DNA from: Oncomelania hupensis
Taxonomy: Eukaryota; Mollusca; Gastropoda; Littorinimorpha; Pomatiopsidae
Assembly: GCA_036898135.1 (NCBI GenBank)
Contig: CM072516.1
Location: forward strand, 18,306,876-18,370,875
Length of the DNA: 64,000 nt
Direction: 5' to 3'
Position numbers and translations under genes: made by a program. Shown here piece by piece: positions 19,664-31,444 of this stretch (its first letter is position 1; every line of letters begins with the position of its first letter). Below the pieces are notes generated by a model, which saw only the letters and a list, made by a program, of their open reading frames with translations, was not told the DNA's origin and made no database searches.

Positions 19664-22244
19664 CCTATCCTATCCTATCCTGTCCCGTAACCCGAAGGTC
19701 GTAGGGGCACCACAGATGATCGTTTAACCAGCATACTCCATCTTTCTCTGTCCTCAGCAGCCCTCATGGCTTCGCTCAGTGTCAAACCAGTCCATTCTCG
19801 AATGTTGTCCTCCCACCTCTTTTTCGGTCTCCCTCTTCTTCTACCTCCTTGCACTGTGCCTTGCAGAATAGTCTTTGCAAGGCCTGATGATCTGGTGACG
19901 TGGCCATACCACCGAAGTTTCCGTTTCTTCACCACTGTTAGCAGGTCATCGTGTTGTCCAATGGCTTGTGTGATGGTCTGTCGGACTTCGTCGTTGGTGA
20001 TGTGTTGGGTATAGGAAATGCCCAGAAGTCTTCTGTAGCACCTCATCTCCATGCTTTGTATTCTTCGTTGGAGATCTGCTGTGAGGGTCCATGCTTCGCA
20101 AGCATATAGGAAGATGGAGATGACAAGGGAGCGCAGCAGTCTTACTTTGGAATGTAGACTGATGGTCCTGTCTTTCCAAATGGGCTTCAACCTTGTCAGG
20201 GCAGCAGTTGTTTGTGCGATCCTGGAGAGGACTTCCTGTCGGGACCCATTGTCTGATACAATGGCTCCTAAATATTTGAAGCTATGCACTGTGTCGAGGG
20301 ATTGGCCTTGGACTTTGATGTCCGTATTGATGCCATTGGTGTTGTTGGTCATCATTTTGGTCTTCTCTGCACTTATTTCCATTCCATAGGCTTTGGAGGT
20401 GGTGTCAAGCCTCTGTACCAGCTGTTCAAGTTCTTGTTCCTCTCCAGCCAATCCATCAATGTCATCTGCAAAACGAAGATTGGAGATTGCTCTACCCCCT
20501 ATGCTGACTGTGCCTTCATGGTCTGCAAGAGCATCCGACATGATGCGCTCTAGGAAGATGTTGAAGAGTGTTGGAGAGAGTAGGCATCCTTGACGCACAC
20601 CGATTGTTGTTCTGAACCAATTCCCGATGGCTCTGTTGTATAGGACTGCACTGGTAGCCTTGTCATACAGGCTTTTGATGACTTCAATAATTTTAGGGCT
20701 GATGTTGTACACTTTCATTGTTGCCCATAGAGCTGCATGCCAGACTCGGTCAAACGCCTTCTTGAAGTCTATGAACACATGATATAGATGTTGTTGGTGC
20801 TGCAGGTATTTCTCACAGATTATTCTGAGGTTGAAAATCTGCTCAGTGGTACTTCGCCCTGCCCTGAATCCTGCTTGTTCTTCAGCTATGATTTGTTCAG
20901 CTTGGGGTTTCAACCTGTTGAGTATTATTTTCAGGAGGACCTTGCTGGGATGGCTGATGAGGCTGATGGTCCGGTAATTTTCACACTCCTGAAGGTTACC
21001 TTTTTTGGGAAGAGTGATGACAAGCGACTGGGTCCATGGTATAGGCCACTCCCCACTCTGCCAGATCTTGTTACAGATAATGGTGAGGGCATCAATCATC
21101 GCTTCTCCTCCTGCTTGTAGCAGTTCCGCGGGTATGTTGTCCACTCCCGCTGACTTCCCTTTCTTTAGCGCTTGCACTGCTGCCTCAACTTCTTCCCGGA
21201 GAATTGGGAGGATTTCTTCTTCTTCTCTGTTCTCGGGACATGCTAGAACTGATGGGTCTCCATTTGGTGTATGGTTGTAAAGGTCAGAGCAGTACTCTGT
21301 CCATCTGTCCAAGACTTCTTGTTCTTCTGTAAGGCATATGCCAGACTTGCTTTGGATAGTGGAGACTTTGGGCTGTTTGACACTTGTCAGCCGCTTCACA
21401 GTCTGGTAGGCCTTCTTGCTGTTGTTCTTGTTCAGACTGTTCTCTATTTCCTGGCATTGATCTTCTATCCAGTTCTCCTTTGCTGTGAGCATGCCTTTTC
21501 GGATGTCATTGTTGATTTTTCGGTAGACATCAGCTCCCTGTGAGGTGTTCTTTTTCTTTTTCATCTCTCTTCGTTTATCACACAGATCCAAAAGTTCAGG
21601 TGTGATCCACAGCTTCTTCTTTGGTCGGTGCTTGCCAAGGATCTTAGTGGCGACATCTGTCACAGCTGAGTTGAAGGTGGTGGTCATGGTGTTGACATCT
21701 ACTTCACCAGCCCCCAAAATGAGCAGTGGTGCAAATTTCCCTCCAATTGTGGCCTGAAATAGTTCTGCCACCTCCGGGTCTTGCAGTTTGTCCAGGTCGA
21801 ACTTCAGTCTAGTGCACTTTGCTGTATTTACTCTCTTCAAGTGGAGCCGGAAAGACATCATCACGAGATCGTGGTCACTTCCGATGTCTGCTCCTGGAAA
21901 AGTACGTGTCCTGCCAATGTTGATGCTTGATCTGAAGCGTTTCTTGACCATGATGTAGTCTATTTGGTTGTGATGCTCCCCGCCAGGACTGTGCCATGTC
22001 CATCGTCGGGAGTTTTTGTGGAGACCAAGCGTGTTTGCCAGTACCAGATTGTTGTATCTGGCAAACTCCAAGAGTCTCAGACCCCTGTCATTTGTCTCGT
22101 TGTTGCAGTGGGGTCCACATGTGTCTCCCCAGTTGTGGTGCGCATCTTGGCCAACCTTGGCATTCCAGTCGCCTTGCACTATGACTATGTCCTTCTTCGG
22201 CACTTGGTCAAGGACCGCCTGTAGATTTTCATAAAAATCCTAAA
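19664..22244 (-). mobile_element. RTE-like LINE, 5'-truncated, with 10-bp target duplication
   Basis: The insertion is flanked by TATCAAACAT at 19654-19663 and 22245-22254. Read on the minus strand, it starts inside the endonuclease domain (5' truncation) and ends with a tail of GGATA repeats after the stop codon. The intact duplication, clean tail and open frame indicate a recent insertion. The same 3' end, ending in GGGATAGGATAGG-type repeats, recurs at 29.2, 33.3, 37.9, 54.9 and 61.3 kb. Confidence 0.9.
19675..22243 (-). CDS. RTE-like endonuclease/reverse transcriptase, N-terminally truncated, open frame
   Basis: The frame is open from the truncation point to the stop. Residue numbers below start at the GTG codon at 22203, since no true start is present. 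The end of an APE-type endonuclease is visible: GDWNAKVG (11-18), NQIDYIMV (79-86) and SDHDLV (109-114, catalytic Asp-His). A spacer with KKLWITPELLDLCDKRREMK follows. The reverse transcriptase has GKSAGVDNIPAELL, LPKKGNLQECENYRTISLIS, FIDFKKAFDRVWH with the first catalytic Asp, and FADD (578-581) with the Asp pair. The C-terminus has RWYGHVTRSSG and an AT-hook-like GGRRRGRPKKRWEDNI block. The enzyme would nick DNA and copy its own RNA at the nick. It lacks the start of the endonuclease, so this copy is not autonomous. Family placement (RTE-like, often annotated as craniofacial development protein 2-like) is by motif only. Confidence 0.9.
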
Positions 22245-22254
22245 TATCAAACAT

Positions 22255-22892
22255 ATCTTGGCAATATTAAAGTCTGTAAGTACGATGTTAACTTGATGGG
22301 AACAAGTCAACCCTACAAACAAATCACTGCACACATGCAAGTTTACAGTCCGTGTCCAGGCTGAAGATCTCTCCGCGGATTCGCTTATTTTACATAGCGT
22401 TTTTCTCATAAGTTTCAAAGGAAAAACAACAACAACATATCAACGGATTTTTTATTTATTTTACAAACAACAACAATCCCAAAAAAAAAAATTTTTTTTT
22501 AATCGATAATTTTTTGGCCGATTTCTATAAAGCCGCACGAAGGTAACTTGTGTACTAGGCCTACATCATTGGAACAGAGAACTTACCATAATTATGTCCA
22601 AGTTCTCTGAGTGGAAAGAGCAGACATTTACATGCATATGTCCAAGTTCTCTGTCACATTTATATGCTTCCAATAAGCCATGCAGGGTTTTTTCCCCCGT
22701 TAGCCTATCTTGTTTCTGATTGGCTGTGCTAAAAACCGAAGCAAAATGGAGGTCTCGATCAGTGGTAACTATACTCCATAGTGCCTAGTTGTTGAATAAA
22801 CACAATACAATACAATACAACACAGTATGTCTCACACGGAGAAATTACAATGGCAGCAACATGTAACATTTTTTGCAAATCTAATTATTAGT
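22255..22892. other. non-coding DNA, no gene seen
   Basis: It holds an A9-T10 type run near 22480-22500, a short CAATA array (22799-22818) and two copies of the phrase ATGTCCAAGTTCTCTG about 45 bp apart (22593 and 22639). No open frame is convincing. Confidence 0.5.
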
Positions 22893-23604
22893 ATTTACCA
22901 CGCCTTCCTAGAGCCAACACCTGATAATTACACATATCATGAGATAATTACAAATATCAAACGAAAATTACAATTATAAAGGGATAATTACAATTATCAT
23001 TGAAACATTACAAATATCTTTGCGTGACCATGTTTAATTTTCAGTTTTGGCTCTAGCAATCCCTCGGGAAATGGGCCAAAACCGAAAATTGTAATTTTCA
23101 TTTCATAATTACAATTTTTACATGTTAATTGTAAATATGTCGTTGATATTTGTAATTATAACATGATGTGAATTACACAGAACATGTTTTAATTACTATT
23201 ATCATTGATACTAGCGCCAAAGCGTATATTTACAGGTATCAGTGATAATAGTAATTAACACGTGTTCTGTGTAATTCACATTATGATGGTCTACTAGCTC
23301 CAAAACCTGATAATTACAAATATCATGTGATAATTACAAATATCAATGACATATTTACAATTAACATGTAATACTTGTAATTATGAAATGAAAATTACAA
23401 TTTTCAGTTTTGGCTCGTTTCCAGATGAATTACTAGAGCCAAACTGAAAATTAAACATGATTACGCGAAGATATTTGTAATTTTTCAATGATAATTGTAA
23501 TTATCCCTTGATAATTGTAATTTTCCTATGATATTTGTAATTATCTCATGATATTTGTAATTATCATGTTTTAGTGCTAGGAAGGCGTGGTAAATACTGA
23601 AAAT
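22893..23604. mobile_element. giant imperfect hairpin (fold-back/MITE-like), about 0.7 kb
   Basis: The left end TAGTATTTACCACGCCTTCC is mirrored at 23585-23604 as its reverse complement, and the two arms stay complementary inward over about 350 bp each, meeting near 23248. The arms consist of repeated modules such as GATAATTACAAATATCAT in alternating orientation, plus CAGTTTTGGCTCTAG blocks. No coding frame is present. A transcript would fold into a long double-stranded RNA. The text past the right end (to about 23715) carries a further partial module ending GGTTTTGGCGCTAGTAGGCC. Confidence 0.8.
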
Positions 23605-23995
23605 TGTTAACATTGTGAACTACCGGTATCTCTGTAAATTACACAGAACATGTGTTAATTTCAATTATCTCGTGATAATAGTAACTCTCGGTTTTGGCGC
23701 TAGTAGGCCATCATAGTTTTCCTGCTTCAATAACTATACAGAAACAGTGTTTGTGGCTGTGCAGTCTTCAACCCACGTCGTCTAAGAGTAACAAAACATT
23801 GGATTGCACTTTCAGTCACAGGGCCAATGTGCCAACCATGTATTATTATCGTACGTGGGGTTGAGGTGGCGTACACATGCTTAGCACAGTCCTGCCTTGG
23901 GTCGTCTGCTTGGCATCGACTTTAATTTACAAAGGCTGGCAGGCTGAACTATTTAAGGCGCGAAGCCGTAGTGCTGGGTTAAACTGGTCCTCTTG

Positions 23996-24140
23996 CGACA
24001 GTGATGGTCTGTCGGATTTCGTTGTTGGTGATGTGCTTGGTATAGAAAATGCCCAGAAGTCTTCTGTAGCACCTCATCTCCATGCTTTGTATTCTTCGTT
24101 GTAGATCTGCTGTGGGGGTCCATGTTTCGCAAGCGTATAG
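23996..24140 (-). pseudogene. RTE-like LINE fragment
   Basis: It matches the RTE coding region just upstream of the C-terminal basic block (the segment encoding QSMEMRCYRRLLGIS and neighbours). It starts and stops inside the coding region without element ends. It is too short to retain any function. Confidence 0.8.
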
Positions 24141-24353
24141 GAAGTCGATCTAAAATTTCAAAAATAAAAATTGGATTTCCTCTCCCTCTTCTAATAGCGA
24201 TTTCCCTGCCTTTACACCACATGTTAGAATGATTGATGTGTGTTGTGTGTGTGAGAGTGGGTGAAACATGTGAGCGTGTATGTTGGTACAGATCGCCACG
24301 CTTTGAGCCCGATTGTTGATTTGGGGAATAGCGCGTATATAGCATCCATTGTT

Positions 24354-24360
24354 GTTGTTA

Positions 24361-24434
<74 letters not shown>
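24354..24434. repeat. (ATT)n microsatellite
   Basis: An uninterrupted ATT array of about 75 bp preceded by GTTGTTATTGTTATT. Ile-repeat frames across it are artefacts. Confidence 0.98.
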
Positions 24435-24565
24435 CTACAAAGAAATATTCGTATAGTCACATTTAAGATGCTTTGGACGAGTTTCTGCAAACAGTTATCT
24501 TTGTTAAGCATTTAGCAGGGTTCTGAAAGTAGACCATAGTCGTCAGTATTGTACTGATTCCGATT

Positions 24566-25147
24566 AATCCCGCCGTGGAGTTGCCGGGGGTTTCAGTATA
24601 AATAGTTTTCCCCACTTTCTGAAAACTTAGTACTTTAAATTCCCATTGTCGCAGTCTTTCCCCTTTGTTCTTTCTCATTCCTATTTTGTTCTATCAATCT
24701 ACTATACTATCTTCTTTTTCGCTAGACCAGTCAACTACCTTTTTTCATGAAAACTCTTCTGGGACAAAATTCCTCATTTATGTGTGAGGTTTGTTGGATC
24801 AGCTTGGGAATATTGGGCGCTTTCTGCCAATGGTCACTGGGGCTTCCTATGATGTTATTATTTGGTAATGTAGGCATTTTATATGTATGTGTTTTGTTTA
24901 TATTTTATAATGAGGTTTGTATTCTATTTCGTTTTTGTAAACCGGGGGTTCGATAAATTAGAGTATAGCCTCAGCGTCACCTCGTGGGATGACTTTATTG
25001 TAAAGTGACCGGCAGTGGGGTTGTTTCGGCAGATCTTTAATGCGGATCAGGGGTGAGTTCTCTTTCAGCGAAGTTGTGGTTATGATTTGTGGTCCTGATT
25101 CGGCTCTTTGCAGTCCGCTGAACCTTGTAAGCAATAAATAACTAACT
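24566..25147 (+). mobile_element. R585 retroposon, full-length copy, ACTAACTA-tailed subtype
   Basis: It begins with CCGTGGAGTTGCCGGGGGTT and a TATAAATAG box near 24598. It ends in CTTTGCAGTCCGCTGAACC then AAGCAATAAATAACTAACTAACTA. This 3' end matches the fragments at 14041-14250 and differs from the TGTAATG-tailed copies, so at least two subfamilies coexist. No target duplication is clear. Confidence 0.85.
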
Positions 25148-26442
25148 AACTATAATTAAATTTTTTGGGAACTAAATCCTAATAGATTTCTGCAGGTATC
25201 GTTAAGAGGCCAGGGATGGAATGGGGGATGGGATGTTGGCCCACGAATCGATTAGCATGTCTATGAAAACATTGTTTTGAGTTGTAGCTTACTAGTTGAA
25301 CAATTTGGGCACTCTAGAACCACATCATAAATCAAACAGCTCACAAGCGTCGCACAAGCAGGGACCTTTTGATATAATAAATACGTATGCTAACGTGTGC
25401 AAGCCCTTGCAAGCGATTCAACATCCCTGCTCTGGATAGGAAAGCCACGAGTCAGTGCTTCTTCCCATATCGAGCGAAGGGTTGCACAAGGAGTTGTGCT
25501 CTGCCAAAAAAAGGACAGATTCGGCCATCTCTTTCTGGCACTCAATGCCCTCTTCTGCCCAGGCAGTTTCTCCCCATCGCTGTCAGCCTCTCGCTCGCCT
25601 TCCTCTCCCCTTCCCGCCTGATCCTGTCACCTGTTTTCCGCTCGCTCTCTTTCGTTTCACTTTTCATCCTTTTTTTCTGCGTTCTCCTCGTCCCATCTCA
25701 TTCCACTCTTCCCCAACCCCCTTCCCACCCACCCCCTCCACCGACACTACATTCCGTCCTTTTAAATAAGCCTGTGATATTCCCTACCCCTCTTTCTTTC
25801 TACTGTACAGTCTACATCCCGGGCTTGAATGTCTCTGTTCTCGTCCACTACTGGATAAAATATGAATTGGAGTATTTTCTCCAACTCTTCCCTTGCTCTC
25901 TGTGACCTCACCCCTATGACATCTATATCAAGACCCCCATCTAGTCCTCCATTCCAGCCCTGACCAAACTTCAGTCCGTACCCCCATCTCAGCAACTTCC
26001 TTTCCCGTTCGGATTTTCTCTTCTCGTGTACAGACATGGAAGGATAGTTGTAAGAGAGAGGTGGAAGGGGGCATGCCGACGTTTGCGGAACGGGCAGTAA
26101 GAGACGAACGTCTAAGGCAGTCAGCTGTACTTCAATACCGAGGGTCGATAGCAGCAGACTGCTTGGCTTTTGTCCTTCGCCATGTCACGGTTATCAACCA
26201 TTCTGTAAATGTCATCACGAGCATGGGCGTTTGGATGTCCTCCAAGTTGTCATCGTTGTTGTTGTTGTTAACCTTTCTGGTATTCGTAATTAGGTCGCTT
26301 AATGGGTTCACTTTAATCCGTCATACTTTTCGTTTCTTTTCATACTGTTTTTTTGCTTCTGATGTAGGCAGACTGTATTAATCGTTGAACATCATCCCCA
26401 GTTATAAAAAAACCAACATTCTTCCTCATCTCATTGGTCATT
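25148..26442. other. unassigned DNA including a pyrimidine-rich stretch
   Basis: The stretch 25560-25900 is strongly C/T-rich on the plus strand and is open in more than one frame for that reason. The 172-residue frame at 25387-25905 is therefore not accepted as a gene. No repeat family or RNA gene is recognised. Confidence 0.4.
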
Positions 26443-26797
26443 ATTATCAGCACTATCGATTCTTTCATGTAAAGGAAGGGCGATCTCCGCTTTTCTGATC
26501 TGTGACGCGCCAAAGAAGAAGAAAAAGAAAAGAGTTGTGGTGTGTTTGACTCTGACAGTTCCAGAATTCTGCCCAGCGTTGCGAGCCTAGCCGCCGATGT
26601 CAAGTGATGGCGGGCCCGTGATGGCATCACTGGGTCTCTCAGGCAGAATATCACAGACTCGCTAGGTTTCGGTCTGTTTTCATTTTACGGGTCTCTGATA
26701 CTCCGTGGCCATCAGTGATGTGGGCAGAGGTCGTACTGGCTGCTTGCTCGCTGGCTTCAGGGCTTGTGGACGGTCTTCGGTGGCTGAAGCTTTGGCT

Positions 26798-26799
<2 letters not shown>

Positions 26800-26836
<37 letters not shown>
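26800..26836. repeat. (GA)n microsatellite in unit A
   Basis: A GA array. The same array in unit B (35536-35579) is longer, showing array-length change since the duplication. Confidence 0.95.
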
Positions 26837-26838
<2 letters not shown>

Positions 26839-28715
26839 AGCTTTGACCAGTGTAGATCGATTCAACTTGTGTTTTTTGACACAAGCTGAATGATGATCGG
26901 TCACATCGTGGACGAAGGCCTTTTTCTTTGTACCATCGTGACCAGCCTATTTCGTCGTTAGAATTCCTTCAAGCGCTGTTTCGTGATCCGTCTGTTATTA
27001 TTATGTAAACCTGCTGTTCCGTGTGTTCATCGTAGGATTTTGACTTGCTGCTGCGTCATAATCGTCTTCGCTGCGATCTTTTGAATTCAGCATGGGAGAA
27101 GACATAGTTTTTTGTTGTACAACTGACTGGATGAAAGGCACAGACGGCAGTTTGTTTACTGCCAGTCAAATGCAATAAAAGACTTTTAAGGTGTGTATTC
27201 TGTGCGACCTAACTTACTTAAACTCAAAAGGTATATTAACTAGCCTGTTGAATACAATGAGTACTCAATGCAAAATTGATTGATAACGAACAGCAAATAG
27301 ATTACTTTATCTATTGGCCAGCGCTAGGTTATATTCTGAATAAAAACAGACACAAATCCTTCGGATGAGAGTATAAACCGAGGTCTAGTCTGTGTAGGCA
27401 CGCATTCCGCCGCGTGGACTATAAAGATCCTTACGTTCATGTTCTAGACGGGGGAGTGCCCCGGATACACCTACACATCCAGCATGCCAGAGGTTCTATT
27501 CCGTCTTGGCCTGGATGGCGCGGCGCTTGCGGGCTGCCGCATTTGGCAAAGAAGGCAGTCCGAATCTCGCCTGAGTGACGATTAAATTCCCAAATCCAAT
27601 TTGTCTCGTCTCCGTTCTCCATATTCCTATTGAAATCGCCACACTCATTAATTAGCCCAGCGCACCTCACTCTGGATAGTTTTTGTGTTAGCCTGCCATA
27701 AAGTAAGTCTTCAAACCCATCGGGAGCGCATCCTGCACAGACTGGAATTAGACCCAGACCCAGATCCAGTAGATAGACCAGAAAAGCTATATTGATTTTT
27801 AACTTGTGCAATACTGATTCTGGACACAAGAAACTGACCGTTGTTGCCACATTTGCTGCTTCAAGTTTGATTATCCCGATCCCTTCACGTAAGAAGACCT
27901 ACTGGCAAACTGTGTATTTACCTCAAATTAAATGCAGTGTGTGAAATGCTTGCATGGAACGCCTGATACGCTTTAAAAAAAAAAAACACCTCATTAGTTA
28001 TAGTGGTACTTCGTATGATAATTACATGTATGATATTATTGTCTCGTAGCCATGCCTAGATAGGCGTTTTGCACCGGAGAAATTGCAGAAAAGAAGAGAG
28101 AAGTTACCGACTGTTGTCTGAAGATTCTTACGAGTAAGTATGAATGTCTTTAAAATGGAGAACATAATTAATTCCAAGTCTTTTCCAGTGATTACCTGAG
28201 ATATTTTTTATTTTATTATTATTTCTTTAGATGCATTACACCATGTCTAATGTTGTTTATATGTAAACATTGTTTCCGTCCGTTTGTTGTTATTGCTGCT
28301 ATTTTGTCTTGAGGTTTGTATAGTATGACTTCCCACCAGTGGCCTCACAAAGGAAAAAAGTCAACAGGCAATAACATTTATAACAGGCGAAGGTTTGTTG
28401 TTGGTTTTTTTAAGGTAAAAGGAAAATGAATTGTGCTTTTTATGGTAAAGTTAACTAATCCTCTTTCAATTTCATCAAGCAAAATTATTTACCTGTCTTC
28501 TTTATTTCTTATTCTTTAAAAATATTTTAAAAATCTTTTTTCATTTTATTTTAGGAATTTTAATATAGTCAACAAATATGTTTAAACAAATTACTTATTT
28601 TTCCAATTACAGGTCCCAAAAAATTGTTTCTTGTTTTGTTTTTTTGTTAGTAGTAAACAGATATACGAAAGTACAAGAATGTGTCAACATACAATTTTAA
28701 ACGAAGAGATCGCAA

Positions 28716-28718
<3 letters not shown>

Positions 28719-28800
<82 letters not shown>
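28719..28800. repeat. (TA)n microsatellite present only in unit A
   Basis: About 80 bp of TA repeats lie between GCAAAACA and CACAAACAAAACTGC. In unit B the same position (37441-37460) has only a short AAATATATACAAAC. The array expanded in A or collapsed in B after the duplication. Confidence 0.97.
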
Positions 28801-28803
<3 letters not shown>

Positions 28804-29017
28804 AACAAAACTGCTGTCCTCTTCTTAATCTTTTTGTCTCCCTTTGATGAGAAAGGGCGCAGACGCTGCGAGATAAAGGCATGTTTGATGGAGGGCGTTA
28901 AATCGGTCTAGACTTTCCAACACCTTGAATTATCTCCCTGAAAGGGCACATGGACGCTGTGATGCTGTCCGTAATACAAAATAGTACATTGGATTTTTGT
29001 TCTGTTGATGTTCATCG

Positions 29018-29275
29018 AGAAGAAGAAGAAACAGAAACTCCGATGGTATATGGCCACGTCAGCCTTGCAAAGACCAACCTGCAAGGCACGGTGCAAGGAG
29101 GCAAAAGCGGGAAAACAGAAAAAGAGGTGGGAAGACAACATTCAAGAATGGACTGGCTTGACACTGAGTGAATCCATGAGGGCTGCTGAGGACAGATAAA
29201 GATGGAGTACGCTGGTTAAACGATTATATGTGGCGCCCCAACGACTTTCCAGTTACGGGATGGGATAGTGGATAC
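29018..29275 (+). pseudogene. RTE-like LINE 3'-end fragment in unit A
   Basis: The translation still shows the C-terminal block (KRWEDNIQEWTGLTLSESMR, then AAEDR and a stop), corresponding to the last ~75 residues of the RTE protein. It is followed by a decayed GGGATGGGATAG tail. Stops and frame changes make it a relic. The unit B counterpart lies at 37676-37930. Confidence 0.85.
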
Positions 29276-29323
29276 AGACAGCTTCTACTATTATATTATA
29301 GAAGATGTCTGGTGGATAGGAGA

Positions 29324-29905
29324 GATTGATTGATTGATTGATTGTTGCTTTAGGTCCAGCGGACTCCTCCGAGCGAAATCAGGACCGGACAACCCCTGAT
29401 CCGCATAAAAGATCTGCTGAAACAACCCTAGTGGGAAAATTGAACGCCCTCCACCGGCCAGTCACTTTACAATAAAGACATCCCACGCGGGGGACGGCTG
29501 AGGGTTTACCTCAACTACGCGAACCCCCGGTTACAAAAACAAAATAGAATACAACCATCATTATAAATTATCAACAAAACACATACATATAAAATGCCTA
29601 TAGTGCTAAATACTAACATCATAGGAAGCCCTAGTGACCACCCAGCAGAAAGCGTCCAAGACTCCCAAGCTGATCCAACAGACCTCATACACAAACAAGG
29701 AGTCTTGTCCAGGAAGAGTTTTCAAGAAAAATGGTAGGTCATTGATCTAGCGAAGAAGAAGATAGTATAGCAGAGTGATAGGACAGAGCAGGAATGGGAA
29801 AGAGTAAATGAGGAAGATAGCGACAGTGGGAATTTAAAGCACTAAATTTCCATAAAGTGGGGATACTATTTATACTGAAACCCCCGGCACTCCAACGGGG
29901 GTACT
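29324..29905 (-). mobile_element. R585 retroposon, full-length copy in unit A, (GATT)n-tailed
   Basis: In plus-strand order it begins with the tail GATTGATTGATTGATTG, then GCTTTAGGTCCAGCGGACTC, and runs to the 5' block with TATTTATACTGAAACCCCCG (reverse of the TATA box) and CTCCAACGGGGG. No conserved frame. This subtype carries a GATT-type tail instead of TGTAA. Confidence 0.85.
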
Positions 29906-30590
29906 GTTGCCGCAGTGAATCTGTCATGCCTACAAAGGCAAGACAGGTTTTCAACTGGGGCTTTCACTTTTCCCTTTATAGGTTAGAACAATCTACAGTG
30001 ACAAGATTGCTCATGACCCCAAGGGGTGATAGGAGAGATAGGAATGTTCGTCATTACAATACGCAAGTATGGTCCTCTTTTTCTATGAATACCATATCCA
30101 GCCAAGGAATTGTATACCAAGGATTAGTCTAGCCGCTGATGCTTTTGTCATGTTATTAACATAGCTTTTGATTTCACTGGATTCAGTGACATATGGTTTA
30201 AACTGCACCAGTCAGCAACACAAGATGCCAACGCAAACAAGATATAACCATCTGAAAACCATCTAAAGCTGAAATAATACAATTGATGGCTTAAGTGTAC
30301 AATCACCGAGACTTGCAGAAATATATTTAATTAAATTGTCTGGACTGGATACTTCATTAGTTCATTGTCTCTTCACCACTATTTCCAGAAAATCACCAAT
30401 CTGATATAACTAGCACAAATATAATAAAGATCGAGACACTGCTTGAAAATTCACTGGAGATTTAGTAGGTGTTATTTGCGTGCAATGTGTGTATGTATGA
30501 CTGTGAAGGTGTAATCCTGCGGATGGAGAATCGGGACGGATCCCGGGGGTCGTCTCCCGGTCGTAGGGGTCTCGTAGCATACAGGCGGCG

Positions 30591-30782
30591 ATGGTTGCAC
30601 AACCGTCTCAGGACGGCACCCACGACGCTAGAACGGAGCAACAGCAGCCAATCACCGGACGGCAACCGTACAAGAAGAATAACAGTAGTAGCAGTAGCAG
30701 TAGTAACAGAAGTAGCAACATCAACAGTAGTAACAGCAGTAGTAGTAACAGCAGTAGTAGGCCCAATCTGGCCAACAAATAA
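30591..30782 (+). CDS. small Ser/Asn-rich frame, doubtful
   Basis: A 63-codon frame starts MVAQPSQDGTHDARTEQQQP, and its second half is mostly Ser and Asn encoded by AGT/AGC/AAC repeats before RPNLANK and a stop. The same frame, with the same length, is kept in unit B at 48049-48240 with only silent change in the repeat. That could be conservation or merely recent duplication. No start signal other than the ATG is evident and no family is recognised. Confidence 0.2.
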   Translation: MVAQPSQDGTHDARTEQQQPITGRQPYKKNNSSSSSSSNRSSNINSSNSSSSNSSSRPNLANK

Positions 30783-31301
30783 ACCTTCTTACTAAGCTAT
30801 ACCTCAACAATGTAAACAATACATGGGAAATAACTTCTTCCACCGTCCGCCATCTTGACCTGTTTATTCATGCATTACAACAATTCACAATTCTTCTATA
30901 ATTTATATCGACTTCTCATGAACATGATTATCTATACAAATACAAATGCATATTATGATTCCATTTCTAGTCAACAATCCTGGTTCATCCTTTCTCTCAT
31001 ATTCGTTACCCCTCTTCCATATCATAATATATAATACATTGTCACCCTTGACCTCATTTTCATCACCCCTTACTCACATTCATCACCCCTCTGGCATGCT
31101 ATATTACATCGTCACTCATGACCTCATTTTGGCAACAACTTCAACAACATAATTCCATTTTACTTCTGCATCAATAAAATCATATAAAAAATACTATTTA
31201 TCAAAACACCCCTTCCCCCCTGATCCATCATCATTCATTCACGTACACATGCTCAGAGTGTATAGCCACTAAAAGAATTGAGATACTGGGCACCCACTCA
31301 C

Positions 31302-31444
31302 CTTGAAGTCCTCGGCCTGTGAGGTTACAGACACATAAACACCACAACACAGCACTGTCTGTAGAGAGTATAGATGGTTCGTTCGTCTGTTACTGGTCCC
31401 CGGGCACCCTGGCACTGGCGTAGTGCACAGGTCTTGGGCGGTCT
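31302..31444 (-). other. candidate internal exon (143 nt) with canonical splice sites
   Basis: On the minus strand a TGTTCTTATTTTAG acceptor precedes this segment and CAAG|GTGAGT follows it. The segment is open in one frame (TAQDLCTTPVPGCPGTSNRR and onward). Unit B (about 48761-48909) keeps both splice sites but carries an extra 5 bp that shifts the frame. It may belong to a non-coding spliced transcript, be a decayed exon in B, or be chance. Confidence 0.25.

Noticed and set aside
19766..22234. Plus-strand frames opposite the RTE-like element
   Set aside because: They are antisense shadows of the RT frame; they recur at the same places in the 33291-35177 copy for that reason.
25387..25905. 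172-codon plus-strand frame
   Set aside because: The region is pyrimidine-rich, which removes stop codons in several frames at once; composition, not selection, explains the frame.
27437..27850. 137-codon minus-strand frame in unit A
   Set aside because: A single-base insertion near 36434 breaks the frame in unit B, and no family or splice signals are seen.
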